DNA of 64,000 nt from Pleodorina starrii (Eukaryota > Chlorophyta > Chlorophyceae > Chlamydomonadales > Volvocaceae). Where the stretch lies: the NCBI GenBank assembly GCA_030267565.1, contig BRXU01000020.1, forward strand, positions 372,001-436,000, given 5' to 3'. A program made the translations under genes and the position numbers. Shown piece after piece: positions 35,746-49,098 of the stretch. The stretch's first letter is position 1; every line of letters starts with the position of its first letter. Under the pieces are notes generated by a model that was given only the letters and a program-made list of their open reading frames with translations, made no database searches and was not told the DNA's origin.

Positions 35746-37823
35746 TACTCGGGAGCAGCCATTTGGGCAGGCGTGTGCCGGCCACGTAGTCTGGTCGGGT
35801 GTCCGCGGGGCCGGCGTCCATTACAATGTAACAGCCTCCATTGGACCCACGGGCTAGCGTACTGGTAATTGTTTGGACCGCCTTGTTGTGCCGCTGTATG
35901 TGGGGGGGCTGAGCTATCTCAGTAATAGCTCCTGCTGTTCTGCTGTATTACATGGCAGGTAGATGTGAGAGATGTGGCTGGCTACATTTCATGCGGGCGG
36001 GAAGGGCGGGGAAAGGCCTGGACGGGCTGAGCTGGAAAGAAGTGGGGACGCGGACAGGCAGCAGGATAGGGCAGAATGAGGACTGATAACATAGGTTACT
36101 TATGATTTATGGAAGGCCACGCACCCGGCCGGCGGGTCATGACGTTGAGCTGGAGAGACATTCAGGCCGCCGCAGCGTATTCCTGCTTAGACACAGATGG
36201 CGTTGTCTTTGCTTAATTGGATGGGACATAAATAATGATTATGGATTGGGACCGAGGTGACTTGTTTTCATTGCCCTTCTACAGGCAGAGCACTGTAAGC
36301 TCCCATCCATTTCAGGCTGTTTTCACAGGTCCCTAAAGAAAGTAAGGGGGCATATTTGTTATGGGGTAGCTGTATGAAGGGGGTGAAGCGGGGCCATTAT
36401 AGGGCTATTTATAGGATAACTGAATCATAAGGGTTCGTATACAAAAACGGGGTCACAGTCGGTGGGGCATTCCACAGGTACAGGGTAAAAGGGTTACTTG
36501 GGGATGGCGAATTTATGCAGGGCATTACGGAACTTAAGGTAACGGGGCTATTCAGATTCGTCCATGAGCTTAGGGAGAAAAACAGGAACAGTACGGGGGT
36601 GCAGGACAACGGGCCTTTCACAGGGCGTAAAACAGGGCCGTTCCGGGTGTTCATGACAACGGGGCTGTGACAGGATCAATGGACCCTACGGGGTCTGGAC
36701 GGGGTCTTGACGATGTATATGGGTCCGTAGATTTTACACCCCGTAGCCAGGCCACACCGTAATGGGGCCCTACGGTCGTACAAGCTAAAAGGGGCATAAG
36801 GTGCACTTTACATGACTCGTGCCGCCCTGTCATCAAGCGCTATCCGGCGCCCACCGTTCCCCACAGCCGGCTGCACCAGCGGCGGGCGGCAAGTAAGCCC
36901 CGCCCAACAAACAAACATTGGTGTCGCGCACCCAAGCCTGTGCGCGGGCATCGATGCTGTGCGATTCGGGGCCCCGAAGCAAGAGTAACGAAGCAGAAGT
37001 CCGGCGCCAATATAAATTACAGTGGCAATACATCGGGATTGCCCAATCGAATTGTAGAATATTGATTGATTGCAGGAGAAGCGAAATTCCGGCGGCAGTG
37101 AACTGAAGCTAGTCGGAACTTCGCTTCTCCGCTCGTGCAATCGATATGTTACAATCGATTGCCGCCCGCCCCCCTGCGCATCCCTGCGCAGGAATGCTGC
37201 GCGATCCCGACGATAAAAGAAGCAAACGGAAATCTCTAAAAGCGAAAGAAGTGACAGTATGTAAACACATGCAGAATACCGTATACGCAGCAATACAGTA
37301 GTTGCTGGCCATCAGGTATGTAACGCCATCAGGTACGTAACGCCGGGATTCCAGGCGGTGCGTGATGAGCAGCAGATGCGTTTGAAGCATATTGAAGCAT
37401 CGGGTGGACAACGCTACTCGCAGCTGGCAACCAGATTCTGTTGGAAAGGAAATGGCATACCGGGCTGTCCCGGGCCGGGACGGCGGGCGTTGCGGCAAAT
37501 GAAAGGGCATAGAAAGTGGGAACGTACGTTTTGCTTTATGTTGTGCTCTTGCCTTGCCCATGATAATCATTTTATGACCGACACTCTTCGTAGTGCGCTG
37601 AACATGTGTGCATGTAATTAGGCCGACCAAGTGTCAACGCAAAATTCAGAAAGTGATACTTTCAAGTCCACGCACGAAGAGTACCTCCCCGCTCCTTTCT
37701 GACTGTGGGGTGTGCGATCCGTCCGCGTGATTACGCGTGATTCGCCGATTCACAATCCGCCGCTCGGCGGGGGCCGGTGGCGCACTGCTCACTTCCTTCC
37801 CTAACTTGGTTGGCCTCCGGCTC
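35746..37823. other. Intergenic region between the LINE fragment and the duplicated unit of gene B
   Basis: No convincing gene, RNA or transposon end. 36300-36800 has a loose recurrence of ACGGGGC/ACAGGGC motifs. Short open frames have no recognisable features. Sequence homologous to base 1 of the window begins at about 37824, so the left junction of the duplication is not visible. Confidence 0.4.
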
Positions 37824-39083
37824 GCAAGCCCTACATCGATACCGCGCACTGTTTTTAGTGGAAGTGAAGCGTAAGGAGCAGGCCGGCACGCACCATGGTA
37901 GGGTGGCCAATCCTCAACGTTCTGCCCGCGGGCAGCTAGCTCGGACGACAGAATCCAGTGCGGGCGCTGCGGCAAGCAGTTCGGCGCCATCAACCCGTTT
38001 GTCGTCGTCTGTGACACACAGGCATTTCCAGGAGCACAGGTCCGATCTAGGAACTCCCGCCAGCCAGTAAAGGCTTCAGGCCCCATCCATCCAACCCCCA
38101 ACCAGCGAGCCAGTCAATGACGGCTCGTCACACAGCAAGCGCGCAAGAGCTATGCTGTAGACCGACGTTATATCCGCAGCTTTGTTGCGGCGGCTTCGTT
38201 ATCAGATCGCCATCCTCATAAAGCACCATGCTGCAACACCTCAACGAACACCCGGACTTAACCCGCAATGACACACGCAACTGACTTCCTTTGATTCGTG
38301 ATTCGTGACACGCGGCATGTGAGATGACTTCGTTCCGTTGATTCGTGATTCGTGACACGCGGCATGTGAACGTGTGACTTAACTAATAAGTAATGCATCA
38401 ATGGATGTGGATTGAGATTATTAAATACTGTTGACATGTTCTTTGGTGTCTTTTGGCGCCTTAATGACCCAACGGGTACTTAGCCCTACCGGGTATCAAT
38501 CTCCTCAGAACCTGTTGCTGATATGCAGCAGCCTGCTCTTCGCAGAGTATGTAAGCTTCAGACGTTTGCAAACTTCGCAACATCCATACCTTTTCCGCCT
38601 GTTGTTAAAGGTACATCTAAATATTTTGTCGCCGTGAACAAATGGTGGGCGGGGCCCCAACGTGTCAGACGGCCACTATGTTCACGGGCAGGGCCGAAGC
38701 CCCACCAGCTGATGACTCGGTTCCATTGCATCTCAAACCTCTCGAGGTGAAATTGCAAGAAATCACGTCATCAGCGTACAACTCCGCCCGTACGGATCTG
38801 ATGGGGCCCCGTACGGATTTGATGGGGCCCCGCCCTTGCCGGCTTACTTCAAGTACACGCCATGCCAAACCCGAGTTTCAATCCTTATATGTTGTATCGC
38901 TTTATTTTAGGGAATAATATACTCACAAAAATCCCCGTAAGAGCCGGACGTCAGTAGTAGAGGCTTATTATCGCAAAGGATACGTTTGCAAGTGATCGAA
39001 GGGGCTTACCAGCGATTTAAGCAGCATGTTTTAGGTAGTAGCTAACTCTACTTAGGTTGGGCCCGATCAAAAGTAAGCCCGCC
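37824..39083 (+). other. Upstream region of gene B
   Basis: Collinear copy of 1-1262, including the GATTCGTGATTCGTGACAC direct repeats and the short Helentron-like relic at 38645-38864. No confident promoter element was found. Confidence 0.7.
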
Positions 39084-42000
39084 ATGGCTGACGACCTTGC
39101 GTCGATAGTCGGTGATACTGCGCAGGAAGCCGTCAGAATTCAACGGAAGTTAAATGAGAGCAACGAACTCGTCTGGAGGAGCTTGGAACGCTCGTCGGCG
39201 AGGTTGGACGCGTCGTGAAGACGACTGCAAGCGAGGTGGACGCAAACTTACTCCGGAAGCCCGATGCCGTTCAGGCGTTGAAGGTGGGACTTGCTTCCTG
39301 TGCTCGACCGCGGCGCCGCCTAAGCAAGTGATCCAAACGTACGGCTGTTCGTTGAACCGCGTCACTGCGGGTGTGTAGCTCGTTCGTTGTATGCGCCGAC
39401 AATCAAGCAACTAGAAGTTTGACTGACAGGCCTGGCGGGAGGCAGATTGTCGTGCCTGGGGTTGTTGGCCGTGAGGAGAAGGTGGGACCGAGCGAGGCCC
39501 CATAATGAGGGGGTCGCAGGCTGAGATTGGACGGGTGGGCCGGTTAGGATGGAGGTGGTGGTGGTGGGTTCTTCTGTATGTAACAAGAAAAATATCGCAA
39601 CGATAGATAGGATATATATGATGGAGGCGACGTCGAGAAGTCCGATAAGACTGGGGGAGGAGGGGCTGCACCCATCCACAAATAAAGAGCTGCTGCAGAT
39701 TGGGTGCATTGATGGCTCTGGTGCGGGGCGGGGGTACGGGGCTGAATGACCCCCCCCCCCACTCCCGGCCGGGGGAACATCTGCGTGCATCTCTAATGCC
39801 GTGTATCCGCCCTCCCCTGCAGTTAGGTGGGGCTGCTGAGCTGCTGCGTGTGGGACTGGTGTGGGGTGATCTGTTCGGTGTTGGACGAGCGAGCTTATGT
39901 CCCCGTACGTATTGTAGCCTACCGCTGCATGACAGACGGACCAGATAGACCCAGCCTCGGGGCGTGATGGGGCTGGCGGCTGTTAATGAGTCACAGGGGT
40001 CCATGGGCTTCACTCGGGGTTGGTCGGTTTGCTGGGCCTCTTTGCCTGTTCCGCTTTTTCTACCGTCTCCTGCGCGATTGATATATATGCAGGCTGTCGG
40101 CCTCCCGGGGCAGGTAGGTGGGGTGCAAGGTTTGCTTGTCCCAATTGGGATCGTCTCCCCCGAGTGACTTTAGTATACCATACGATATGTACCGTACGTA
40201 GATCATCAATAAAACACATACGGTCGACTTGATCGCTGTTTGCACGCACGCACAGGGTGTACTGGAATCCCTGAAGCAATGCCTCGAGGGAGTCAACAAT
40301 TTCGCGTCCAAGGATGGCGCAATCAGGTTCCTGCTGTCCGGTGAGCTAGCACAGACTCATGCGTGTCGGAAGTTGCCTGCAAAGGCCCCACTTCGTTATT
40401 TGTTTATTCATGGACTATCATTTCATGCCGGGCCATATGGTACTTCGTTGCATACTGTATCAGCTTTAAGTTTTACTGGGGTAGCTAGGTACGTATAATG
40501 TGGGTGCCTCAGTAATCGTCTTACTTGATTCGTGAACGCTCTCCTAATAAAAACAGCAGATTACCTTAATAACTAAAAAATAAAAAAAATAAACAATAAT
40601 TTAACTACCCAAACTAATAACCAGTGGCAGATGTCGCTGCCATGCATTGTCAATCAAGAAAGGTACAGATACACGCCTACCTGACTTCATTTCTATCGAT
40701 GAGCATAGCTATCGCTTCTACCTTGTGTACTCATGTACACTCTGGGAAATGGGGGGCAGGACCAATTCTTCGTTAATTGATTCCGTACACAATTCTTCGT
40801 TAATTGATTCTGTACTGCTCACAATTATTTGCGATCTTAATTATTTGCGAGGCCAGAAATATGGATATGAAAACCCTCTTGGTTTGCGAGGGGGGCGGTC
40901 GTAGTTTTCCTAGAAACTTTTGGATTTGCGATGTCGTGAGCCGTTTATAAAAGTTTGTGAACTGGCATCTTTTAGTCAGCAAAGTCAACAAAAATCAACG
41001 TTTTGTTGAGAAAGGAAGTGGAACAAACATTATGAGCTATGGTACCAGGACGGTACGGATCACTTCATCACGCCGCCCCCATCCGCCCCGCGGCTGTGGA
41101 GTTGGCCTTCGCCGGCTTGCCCTTCACAGCGGCCTTCCCGGCCCCTCCCCCCACACGCAGCAGCCCGCCCATCCGCTCCCCGCGCTAACCTTCCTCCTCG
41201 CCTGCCCCGGCCACTTTCCTGCTGGGCCGGGCTGTCCCCCGTCGCCGCCTCTACCTGCTCCCCAACCTGCCGTGCCCGCCACGGCCCTTGTAGCCCTTCC
41301 CCGCCGGCCCCCGCGGCTCCGCCCGCGCCCCCTTTGTCCCTCGGCATGCTCAGTAATAGTTGCAATGAGACCGATTGAATCACTAAATCTTGCGAGGTTC
41401 GTTGGGAATCCTTTTTGAAACTCTAAATAATTGCGAGGGCCCCATTCGAGTTTTCCTTGACACTTTGCGAGGCCCCAAACAATTAATTATTTATTTGCAA
41501 ATAATAGTGAGCAGTACGGCAATAGGATAGTACTCAGGATTCGCGCCGCTCATCAAGGCATGAAGCACAAGCGACAAACAAGCAATGGCAACTCCGCCAC
41601 GTACGCACATACCTAAACTGAACTCTATATATTTGCTACCTAGAAGTAGGCGCCCGCCCGTACGTGCACCACGCGCACCATCCACACGGCAGCTAGCGCA
41701 CGAAGCAAGACAGCGTCAATTACCTCAGCCACGCAAGGCATCCCACTGTCCATTGACCTTTCTATCTACCTGTCGACGTTTTCCACCTGATTGAGCGCTA
41801 CGTACGTAAGCTTGATGATTGTGTATCCATCTATCACAGGCATGTACCTGGACGAGTTCAAGGACATCGCCAACGGCCTGGCACTATCACTGCGGTCCCT
41901 TCAGTGGGAGCTTGGGTTGCTGCAGCTGCCACAGCAGGAACAGGAACGGCAAGGTGTTGACGCCGCTAATGGACTGTCTGCTGCATACAACGACGTCACG

Positions 42001-42270
42001 AAGCGACTGGAGGAGCTTGAGTTCAACGCACTGTACTTCATGGCAGAGATGGTGAAAGGCCTGAAGACAAAGCTCATCACGATCACCTATTCTGTCAACA
42101 GAAGCAGCAGCAGCAGCGGTACTGCTAGTGGCAGTGGTGATGGTGGTGGTGATGGTGCTGAGAGCACTATTACCGGCATGCAGCGGCGAGCCATCCTGGA
42201 GGCACTGGAGGAGGCGGGCGTGGTGGTGCCACAGGAGGTCCTAGGCTCTGGCAGCCGGTCCTATGTGGAG
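39084..42270 (+). pseudogene. Gene B exons 1-3: N-terminal helical domain with 7-bp deletion
   Basis: Exon 1 39084-39283 starts MADDLASIVGDTAQEAVRIQ and frameshifts after NESNEL. Exon 2 (40256-40340) is unchanged in protein. Exon 3 (41840-42270) has one extra Ser codon in the poly-Ser run and a few substitutions, all in frame. The absence of further damage in exons 2-3 suggests the deletion is recent or that translation can start downstream. Confidence 0.7.
40813..41516. mobile_element. Mariner-like non-autonomous element, gene B copy
   Basis: Orthologous to 3015-3702 with small indels. Terminal TACTGCTCACAATTATTTGC and its inverted partner are retained. Confidence 0.6.
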
Positions 42271-42975
42271 GTAGGTGCAGAAGGTATAAAGGTAGCTAGC
42301 AGGGGCATAACAGCAGGTATTCTAATTGAGTTCATTAAAATTGAGTTCATTAAAACTTGCGAGTAATTTTTGCAACGTTAGTTGGGAGTTTTTTAAAAAC
42401 GTGAAATATTTCAGAGGGACCTTTCGAGTTTTTATTGACACTTTGCTAGGTTACAAACAATTAATTATTTGTTTGCAAATCATTGTGAGCAGTACGGTAC
42501 TCCCTGTCGGGTAGGCATGGGTTATGCATGGGAGCAGGGGTGACGGGTTTCCGCGGTCCCAGTCCTCCCCCTGTTTAAATAGATTCCTTTGCTTTCTGGT
42601 TCGTCTGTTGGCAACTAACAGACGACTGGATTATGTAAGTGTGTGTGATCATCGTGGTGCACCTGTTTGTTAGAGCACGTGTATGTGTGTGACGGTTATG
42701 TGCCTGTGATGCGTACCGCTTGGTGATGAGTGGAGTGACTGGTACGTACGTATGTATGTATGTATGTACATGGATGTGTAACGCACGGGCGTGCGGTGTG
42801 TATGAATAGGATGCGTCGAGACCGATGCCCACTTGCTGAGTGACGGTTATTTTGTGCACGGTATGGTAGGGCGGATTATTAGCTAGCTCGCACCTACCAT
42901 CCGCATTCCATGCATACATCAGGAGCATTTGTCCTACGGTTTACATTCATGCCGTGCCATGTCTTGCCGCTGCAG

Positions 42976-44314
42976 GAGCTCGGCGCCTCAGTATCCGCTG
43001 CCATCAGAACGGAGTTGGAGGGAATGACGGAGGAGCAGATGCTGGAGGCCATTGGCTTCCTGGTGACCGTCGCTCACGCGCTCACGAGCCTGCCACCCTC
43101 GTCGCCACCGGTGCAAGCTCGTGATGGCGACGACGAGGATTCGGCGATGGGTGCTCCACCAGCAGCGGCGGCGGTGCAGCGGCAACCAGCAGCAGCAGGG
43201 GCCTCTGCGGCGGTGGCAGAGGCAGCAGCAGACCGTCCCACCACGCCGCCACAGCCGGGCGGTGCTGCCACCGCTGCCTCTGTAGCCGCTTCCGCCGCAC
43301 CCGATGCTGCGTTGTCGATACTGTTGTCGTTCGTGTGCCCCATTTCGATGACGATTATGCGGGACCCGGTGATACTGGTGGAGAGCGGGCACACGTTCGA
43401 GCGTGAGACGATTGAAGCCCACTTCAGGAACAGCGACAAGAACCCGCTGACAAGTAAGTAAATGCATGTTGCGACACATACAGACATATATAGACAAGAC
43501 GGGTGTAGGGAGTTACTAAGCGGTGTCCTGCGTGTTACAGGAGCCATGAAGGTCGCAGATTCGATTCCGCCTTTCGCAGAGGGTTGGATGACCGATTCAT
43601 GGCTGGGGGCCCTGGTGTGGGCTGAACAGCAGGCGATCGCACGCCTCTTCGTTTAGCCATGCCCCTGTATATATGTCCTCCGCACTGGTATTTAGCCATG
43701 TCCCTGTACTCAGCACGGTTGATTATTTGTTCGACAGTGATGTGTCCTGGCATATCTATCTGCTGGGAAGAATGCGTGCGGCGGGGTACCCAGGCGGAGC
43801 TCAGACGGAGGCGGAGCTCAGACACGGAGGGAAACGCAACCCAACGAAACAAATCCAAAATGCCTTCCCTGCGGTAGTGGTCTGTATATGTATCCGCTAA
43901 TAAAGAGGCATCAGTCTGCTCCCTCCGCTTAATACACGCCGGGGCTTACGGTTTCGCGTAACATACATTTCATTTTCCCCCTTTTTCCTTTTTTTCCTTA
44001 TCCGTCGTGGCACCTACCCAACCTACGTACGGTTGTGTGTAGACCTCCGGCTGTCCAGCAAGACCCTCGTCCCCAACCTTGGCCTCCGGGGCGCAATTGA
44101 GGAATGGCTTTCGAAGCACGGTCTCACCGCCGATCAGGCAGACGAGCTGCCGTCTGGCGGCGGGCCGTCCACGCAGGCGCCAGAAGCAGCACCAGCAGCA
44201 GCACCAGCAGCGGCGGCGGCAGCAGCAGCCGCGCCGGCGACGCCAGACCAAGTCGTCCCGGACCGTGGGGCGCGCAGAGATGTTGCAAAGCGCCTTGCCA
44301 CGGCGCGGAATGAG
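42976..44314 (+). CDS. Gene B exons 4-5: U-box domain
   Basis: Exon 4 (42976-43453) and exon 5 (44043-44314) match gene A almost exactly: VCPISMTIMRDPVILVESGH, then HTFERETIE, NPLT-N, LVPN..LRGAIEEWL. The only changes I see are in the Ala-rich linker (APAA to APDA, SVLL to SILL). The GC donor after exon 5 is shared (GAG|GCAAGT). The strict conservation of the U-box suggests recent duplication or selection. Confidence 0.88.
43505..44000 (+). mobile_element. SINE family 2, gene B intron 4 copy
   Basis: Orthologous to the copy at 6030-6490. It keeps the GATTCGATTCC B-box-like motif, GGGAAGAATGCGTGCGG body and CCTTTT tail. It contains a local duplication of GGCGGAGCTCAGAC near 43795-43820. Confidence 0.6.
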
Positions 44315-44802
44315 GCAAGTGCATCATGCCTGCGTATGTAGAGACATAGCGCGGAACTGGCTGGCTGGCTGGCTTTACTTGTTTGTTTGCTTGCATGCAA
44401 GCGAACATATGCATGTTTGTCCATTGGTTTACTGGAAGGCCAGCTGAAGCTCGCATGTATGTGCCGGGTGCTTGTATATATAATATATGCAAGGTCATTC
44501 GCTTCCTCACGTCAATTTGCTCAGCGATTGAAGGGACCGACATGCGTGTATGTGATATGTTCGTTCATCACAACTTGCGTGTTATTCAAATCAAGTGCTG
44601 TATGTATGTCCAACCACGCATGCATGTTCGACCGACCTAACCTACCTACCAAGACATACATGCGGCAGGCGAGAGTTCAAACTAGCCCGCTCCGATCTTC
44701 TGAAAACGAAACACCAGCTTACACCAGCACACACTCATCACCAGCTTACTAGCCGCAACGTAACAAATCTCTCTGATTACAAATGGTGCGTCATCCACGC
44801 AG

Positions 44803-45235
44803 GTCGACTTGTTGGGCGCCAGCAGGGCGGGCAACAAGGACTTGGTGGTGGAGCTCCTGCAGAATATGAACCTCAGCCCAAACGTGCAAGACCAGGTAGA
44901 TAACGTAGTGTAACCACCACATATATGTGTCTGCAGATATGTTTGTGACAATTTTTAATATCAGCCTGGAGCATTTCTTGCTTGATTCGGTGTGTATGTG
45001 TGAGGGACGGCGCGACGCCTCTCCACCTGGCGAGCCAGAACGGCCACAAGCCCGTGGTCCTAGTCCTGCTGACGGAGGGCGCAGATGTGGCGTCTCGTGA
45101 GGAAGTGGTAAGTGGTAAGTGGTAAGTGGTATATATAAGTGGTATATATATATATATATATATATACATATATACATATACATATATATATATATATATA
45201 CATGTATACATGTATACATGTATACATATATATAC

Positions 45236-45308
<73 letters not shown>

Positions 45309-45792
45309 TATATACGGAATTACAGATGTCATCACCGATGATGCCGAATAGAGTTGTCTCACATGCATGCTGACAAACATACAATACGCTTCCTGAATAA
45401 ATCTTATTCGCAGAATGCCAACACGGCGCTCCACCTCGCCAGCAAAAACGGGCACGCGGAGGTGGTGGCGGTACGTCTGGAGGCTGGCGCGGACATGGAG
45501 GCGCGGACTCGTCAGGTAAGCGAAGGAGCGCCCGCTCGATGCGTGCATTGTTTTACTTTGGATATATAGATGCAGATGTGATGGCTATGAAGCCTTGAAT
45601 GGGATGCAATTATGTATCGTATTTGGTATGTTTGTGATTCTTGATTTTTCCTTATTGTATGTTGTGTCCCACTCCACCCCGCTCAAACAGGAAGGTCAGA
45701 CAGCCCTCCACATGGCGATCCTGGAGAGGCACGAAGAGGTGGTTCGAAAATTGCTGGCCGCATTCTGGGGAGTCACGGCCGCCCGCCGCCAT
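44803..45792 (+). CDS. Gene B exons 6-9: ankyrin repeats, intact
   Basis: Exon 6 44803-44909 (canonical solution; 44895 otherwise), exon 7 45005-45107, exon 8 45414-45515, exon 9 45691-45792. Exon 7 reads through ([11 protein letters not shown]), unlike gene A. Exon 6 has Val for Glu in LVVELLQNM. The last base of exon 9 is T instead of G (CAT|GTATGC), which weakens the donor, and the downstream intron has been replaced for about 100 bp compared with gene A. Confidence 0.82.
45118..45313. repeat. (TA)n / TATACA microsatellite
   Basis: About 195 bp of TA and CATGTATA repeats in the intron after exon 7 of gene B. The gene A counterpart has only a short TATATA run near 7600. Confidence 0.95.
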
Positions 45793-46397
45793 GTATGCGT
45801 ACGTTATCCACGTTTTCAAAAGATAGGCGGCAGCTGGAGGCAGGGACAGCAGGCTGTTCGGCGCAACTTCCATGCGGCACACGGTACTCGCTTCCTCGAT
45901 CGGACCCGCCGGCGCCCCACGTGCTCCCCATCGCTGCTACGTATTATTGGGCCTTACCTTTCGCAGCAGCCCTCTCGTCGCCGCCGGGCTCCGCCAGCAA
46001 GCGGACCCAGTTCATGACCCACAGCATCTCGCTCGGTCCAATGATAAGACCGACCTTCTTGAACCCCTTGAGCTAAAACAAACGAAACACGGGTGGCTGC
46101 AATCGGCAATGGACACAAACGTGGGTTGCCGTATCAGCCCATGCAAGCTGACAGCAAACTGCACACAGCCCCTGTGTCTGTATGCCCTTTATAAATCCTG
46201 CTGCTGGCCAAACACACAACACCCTGTTTCGTTCCTCGTGATATTCGTTCACCGCGAGGAACACGAAACCATACCCACACCCTCCCACACCGTATGTTTG
46301 TGTGTTCGCATGCATGTACATACATGTCTGCTAGCGCTTCGTATGCATGTGCTTTCGATGCCTGCTACGCACGCTGCCCTGCCCTACGCACATACAG

Positions 46398-46622
46398 TTG
46401 GTGGTGGGGTCGCGTGTGGCGATCCGGTACGTCTCAATCGACGACGCTCGGTCAATCCAGGCGAACCGCGGCGGCTGGGATGCCTCCATGGAGACGATGC
46501 TTGGCAAGACGGGCACGGTGTTGGCGGTCCGGGAGAACGGCGATGCGTCGGTCAAGTTGGACCACGGCGGCGGCACGAGGCGCTGGAGCCCCTTGCTGCT
46601 TGTCCCGGAAGGAACACCCAAG
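46398..46622 (+). CDS. Gene B exon 10: SH3-like repeat
   Basis: 75-residue exon orthologous to 8718-8942: GSRVAIRYVSIDDARSIQ, GGWDASMETMLGKTGTVLAV, RRWSPLLLVPEG. The donor is CCCAAG|GTATGC. The following intron holds the two largest transposons of the window. Confidence 0.62.
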
Positions 46623-48177
46623 GTATGCATGCTGTTGGTGTTTACCAGTAGCTCCGTTCTTCTTTCATAATAATCAGAAGAATTAGTGCATACGTAATAG
46701 CAGTCCAGTTTTGCGGCTTCGTTAGTTGCTTGACAACCCTCTCGCTGGCCGCTTGTCCGACATATATAATGTGCCACGCGCGCTTGCTTCGCCCTATAGC
46801 AGTCAAAATGCCCTTAAGGTCACTAAGGGCTTCACATATGTACCATACGTCCAGGTGGCCTTAGCCCTTAGGGCCCGGTTCACTTAAGGTCCCCCTTAGG
46901 GCCCATACAGCTCCCATACGGACTATACAGCCCGTAGGGGCGCCCTTAGGGCTCATACAGCCCCCATACGGACGATACTACGCACAGAACCCTGTCCAGA
47001 GTTATATGGCGGTAAAAACCACCGTATGCGACGAGTACCCTTAGAGGCTGCTGGGATGTCAAGGCTTGCGAACGCGAAGTGTTCTCGTCCCGAGAAGCGA
47101 AGCCCGTTCTCACTTGAAAGAAAATTTCAGCGAGCCGCTGACAGCCAAGTCCACTCCCGGCCGCTAGCGCCACGACGCGCCATGTCCAGGGAGTCCACGC
47201 CAGGCCGCTAGCTCCGAGCTGCTCGCCACGCAGGCCGCCTGAGCATGTGTCCAAGCCTACACGTGCAGCCTGCGAGTTGCGATTAACAACAGGATAAGAT
47301 TTAGCGATTCACCATACATGGTCAGCACAATTGGATTGGAGTGGAACACAAAACATAACAGTTCCGATAAAGACTAGACATCATTTACATCGCCAATCCT
47401 TTAAATCTTAGTTTGCAACTTGTATCTAGTTGCGGTCCATGCGCGTTGGGCAAGCGTTCGCCGGTGCCAACGCAAGCACTCCTGGGCGAGCAGTAACCGG
47501 GCCTGCCGACGACGCTAACAACTCGTGACTTACCTTGAGCATGAACTTTCAACATTATCAGCGTTGTATCGAACTCGGTGAGGTGTGTGGGCTGCCAAGG
47601 TGAAGCGCTGACCGGTTGTTGCCGCGGTCAGACCTTCGCACACGCGCAAGGTATCTTGTAATGCAGGAACCATGTTGTCTGTATCATTATTTTCTATAAG
47701 CCAGTGTATAAAACTAACCAGTTATGCATGGTTTGCATTAAGCCAGCCCGAACATGGATGCCGTACGCGCTCTAGGCGGCTTCAGGCAACGCGAAAATGG
47801 CCTCTGAGAGTACTCGCCAATATAGTCAAAATTGTTCATACTAATAGCCTGGACATAATCCTTTAAGAACGCGGCCTTCGCTATGAACGCTGGAGGAGGG
47901 CAACCATGGTTGCCCTTCGGGCCAACTAAGGTGATGACACTTACAATCTGCCAAACTAAAGTCTTTGTATGCATTACTTACTACTATAATATAAAAGGCA
48001 ACAAGACAACCTCAAAAGTACGGGTGGCCAAGGCATGCTTGTATGGCATGCTAGGGCGGTGGTACCTTAAGGGCACGACGTCTGCACTAATGAATAAGGC
48101 AGTATTTGGTCTGGGCTGGGCAAAGCTGGGCCGGGCCGGGGCTGGGCAGGGCGGAGCTGGGCATGGCTAGGCGAGGC

Positions 48178-48935
48178 GGGCGCATTTAACAACACACGAC
48201 CGTCGATCCGTTCCGTACTGTACTACATGCGCGCCGCACGAGGGACCGCGCGGCCTGGACACAGAAACGTGTCAGCGGGCAATGCGGCACCGTCGAAACT
48301 GAAAGTGGCACGCAGCCGGGCGCATTTAACAACACACGACCGTCGATCCGTTCCGTACTGTACTACATGCGCGCCGCACGAGGGGCCGCGCGGCCTGGAA
48401 ACAGAAACGTGTCAGCGGGCAATGCGGCACCGTCCAACCCGAAAGTGGCACGCAGCCGGGCGCATTTAACAACGCACGACCGTCGATCCGTTCCGTACTG
48501 TACTACATGTGCGCCGCACAAGGGGCCGCGCGGCCTGGAAACAGAAACGTGTCAGCGGGCAATGCGGCACCGTCGAAACTGAAAGTGGCACGCAGCCGGG
48601 CGCATTTAACAACACACGACCGTCGATCCGTTCCGTACTGTACTACATGTGCGCCGCACGAGGGGCCGCGCGGCCTGGAAACAGAAACGTGTCAGCGGGC
48701 AATGCGGCACCGTCCAACCCGAAAGTGGCACGCAGCCGGGCGCATTTAACAACGCACGACCGTCGATCCGTTCCGTACTGTACTACATGTGCGCCGCGCG
48801 AGGGGCCGTGCGGCCTGGAAACAGAAACGTGTCAGCGGGCAATGTGGCGGCGTCCAAACCGCAGCCGGGTGCATTTAACAACACACGCCCGTCGATCCGT
48901 TTCGTACTGTACTACATGCGCGCCGCACGCGTGCA
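48178..48935. repeat. 140-bp tandem repeat, about 5.4 copies
   Basis: Unit starts GGGCGCATTTAACAACACAC and includes GACCGTCGATCCGTTCCGTA and CAGAAACGTGTCAGCGGGC. Copies alternate between two variants (GTCGAAACTG and GTCCAACCCG). The last copy is shortened. It lies inside the TIR element. Confidence 0.95.
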
Positions 48936-49098
48936 GCACCGCCTGCCACGCCGGGGCCCCGCCCGCCTGGCCCTGCCCGCCGCCGCCGCCCCGGCCCCCG
49001 TTGGGGCCTCTGGGAGCGCCGCTGTAGAGGCCCGCCTCTCCACCGCGGGCACTCGGGGCCTCGCCCCGGTGGCTCCTGCCGCCGCCATTACCGCCCAC

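Noticed and set aside
46792..46850. piggyBac assignment from CCCTA-like ends
   Set aside because: No TTAA duplication at the flanks; comparison with the empty site shows TTCGATC.
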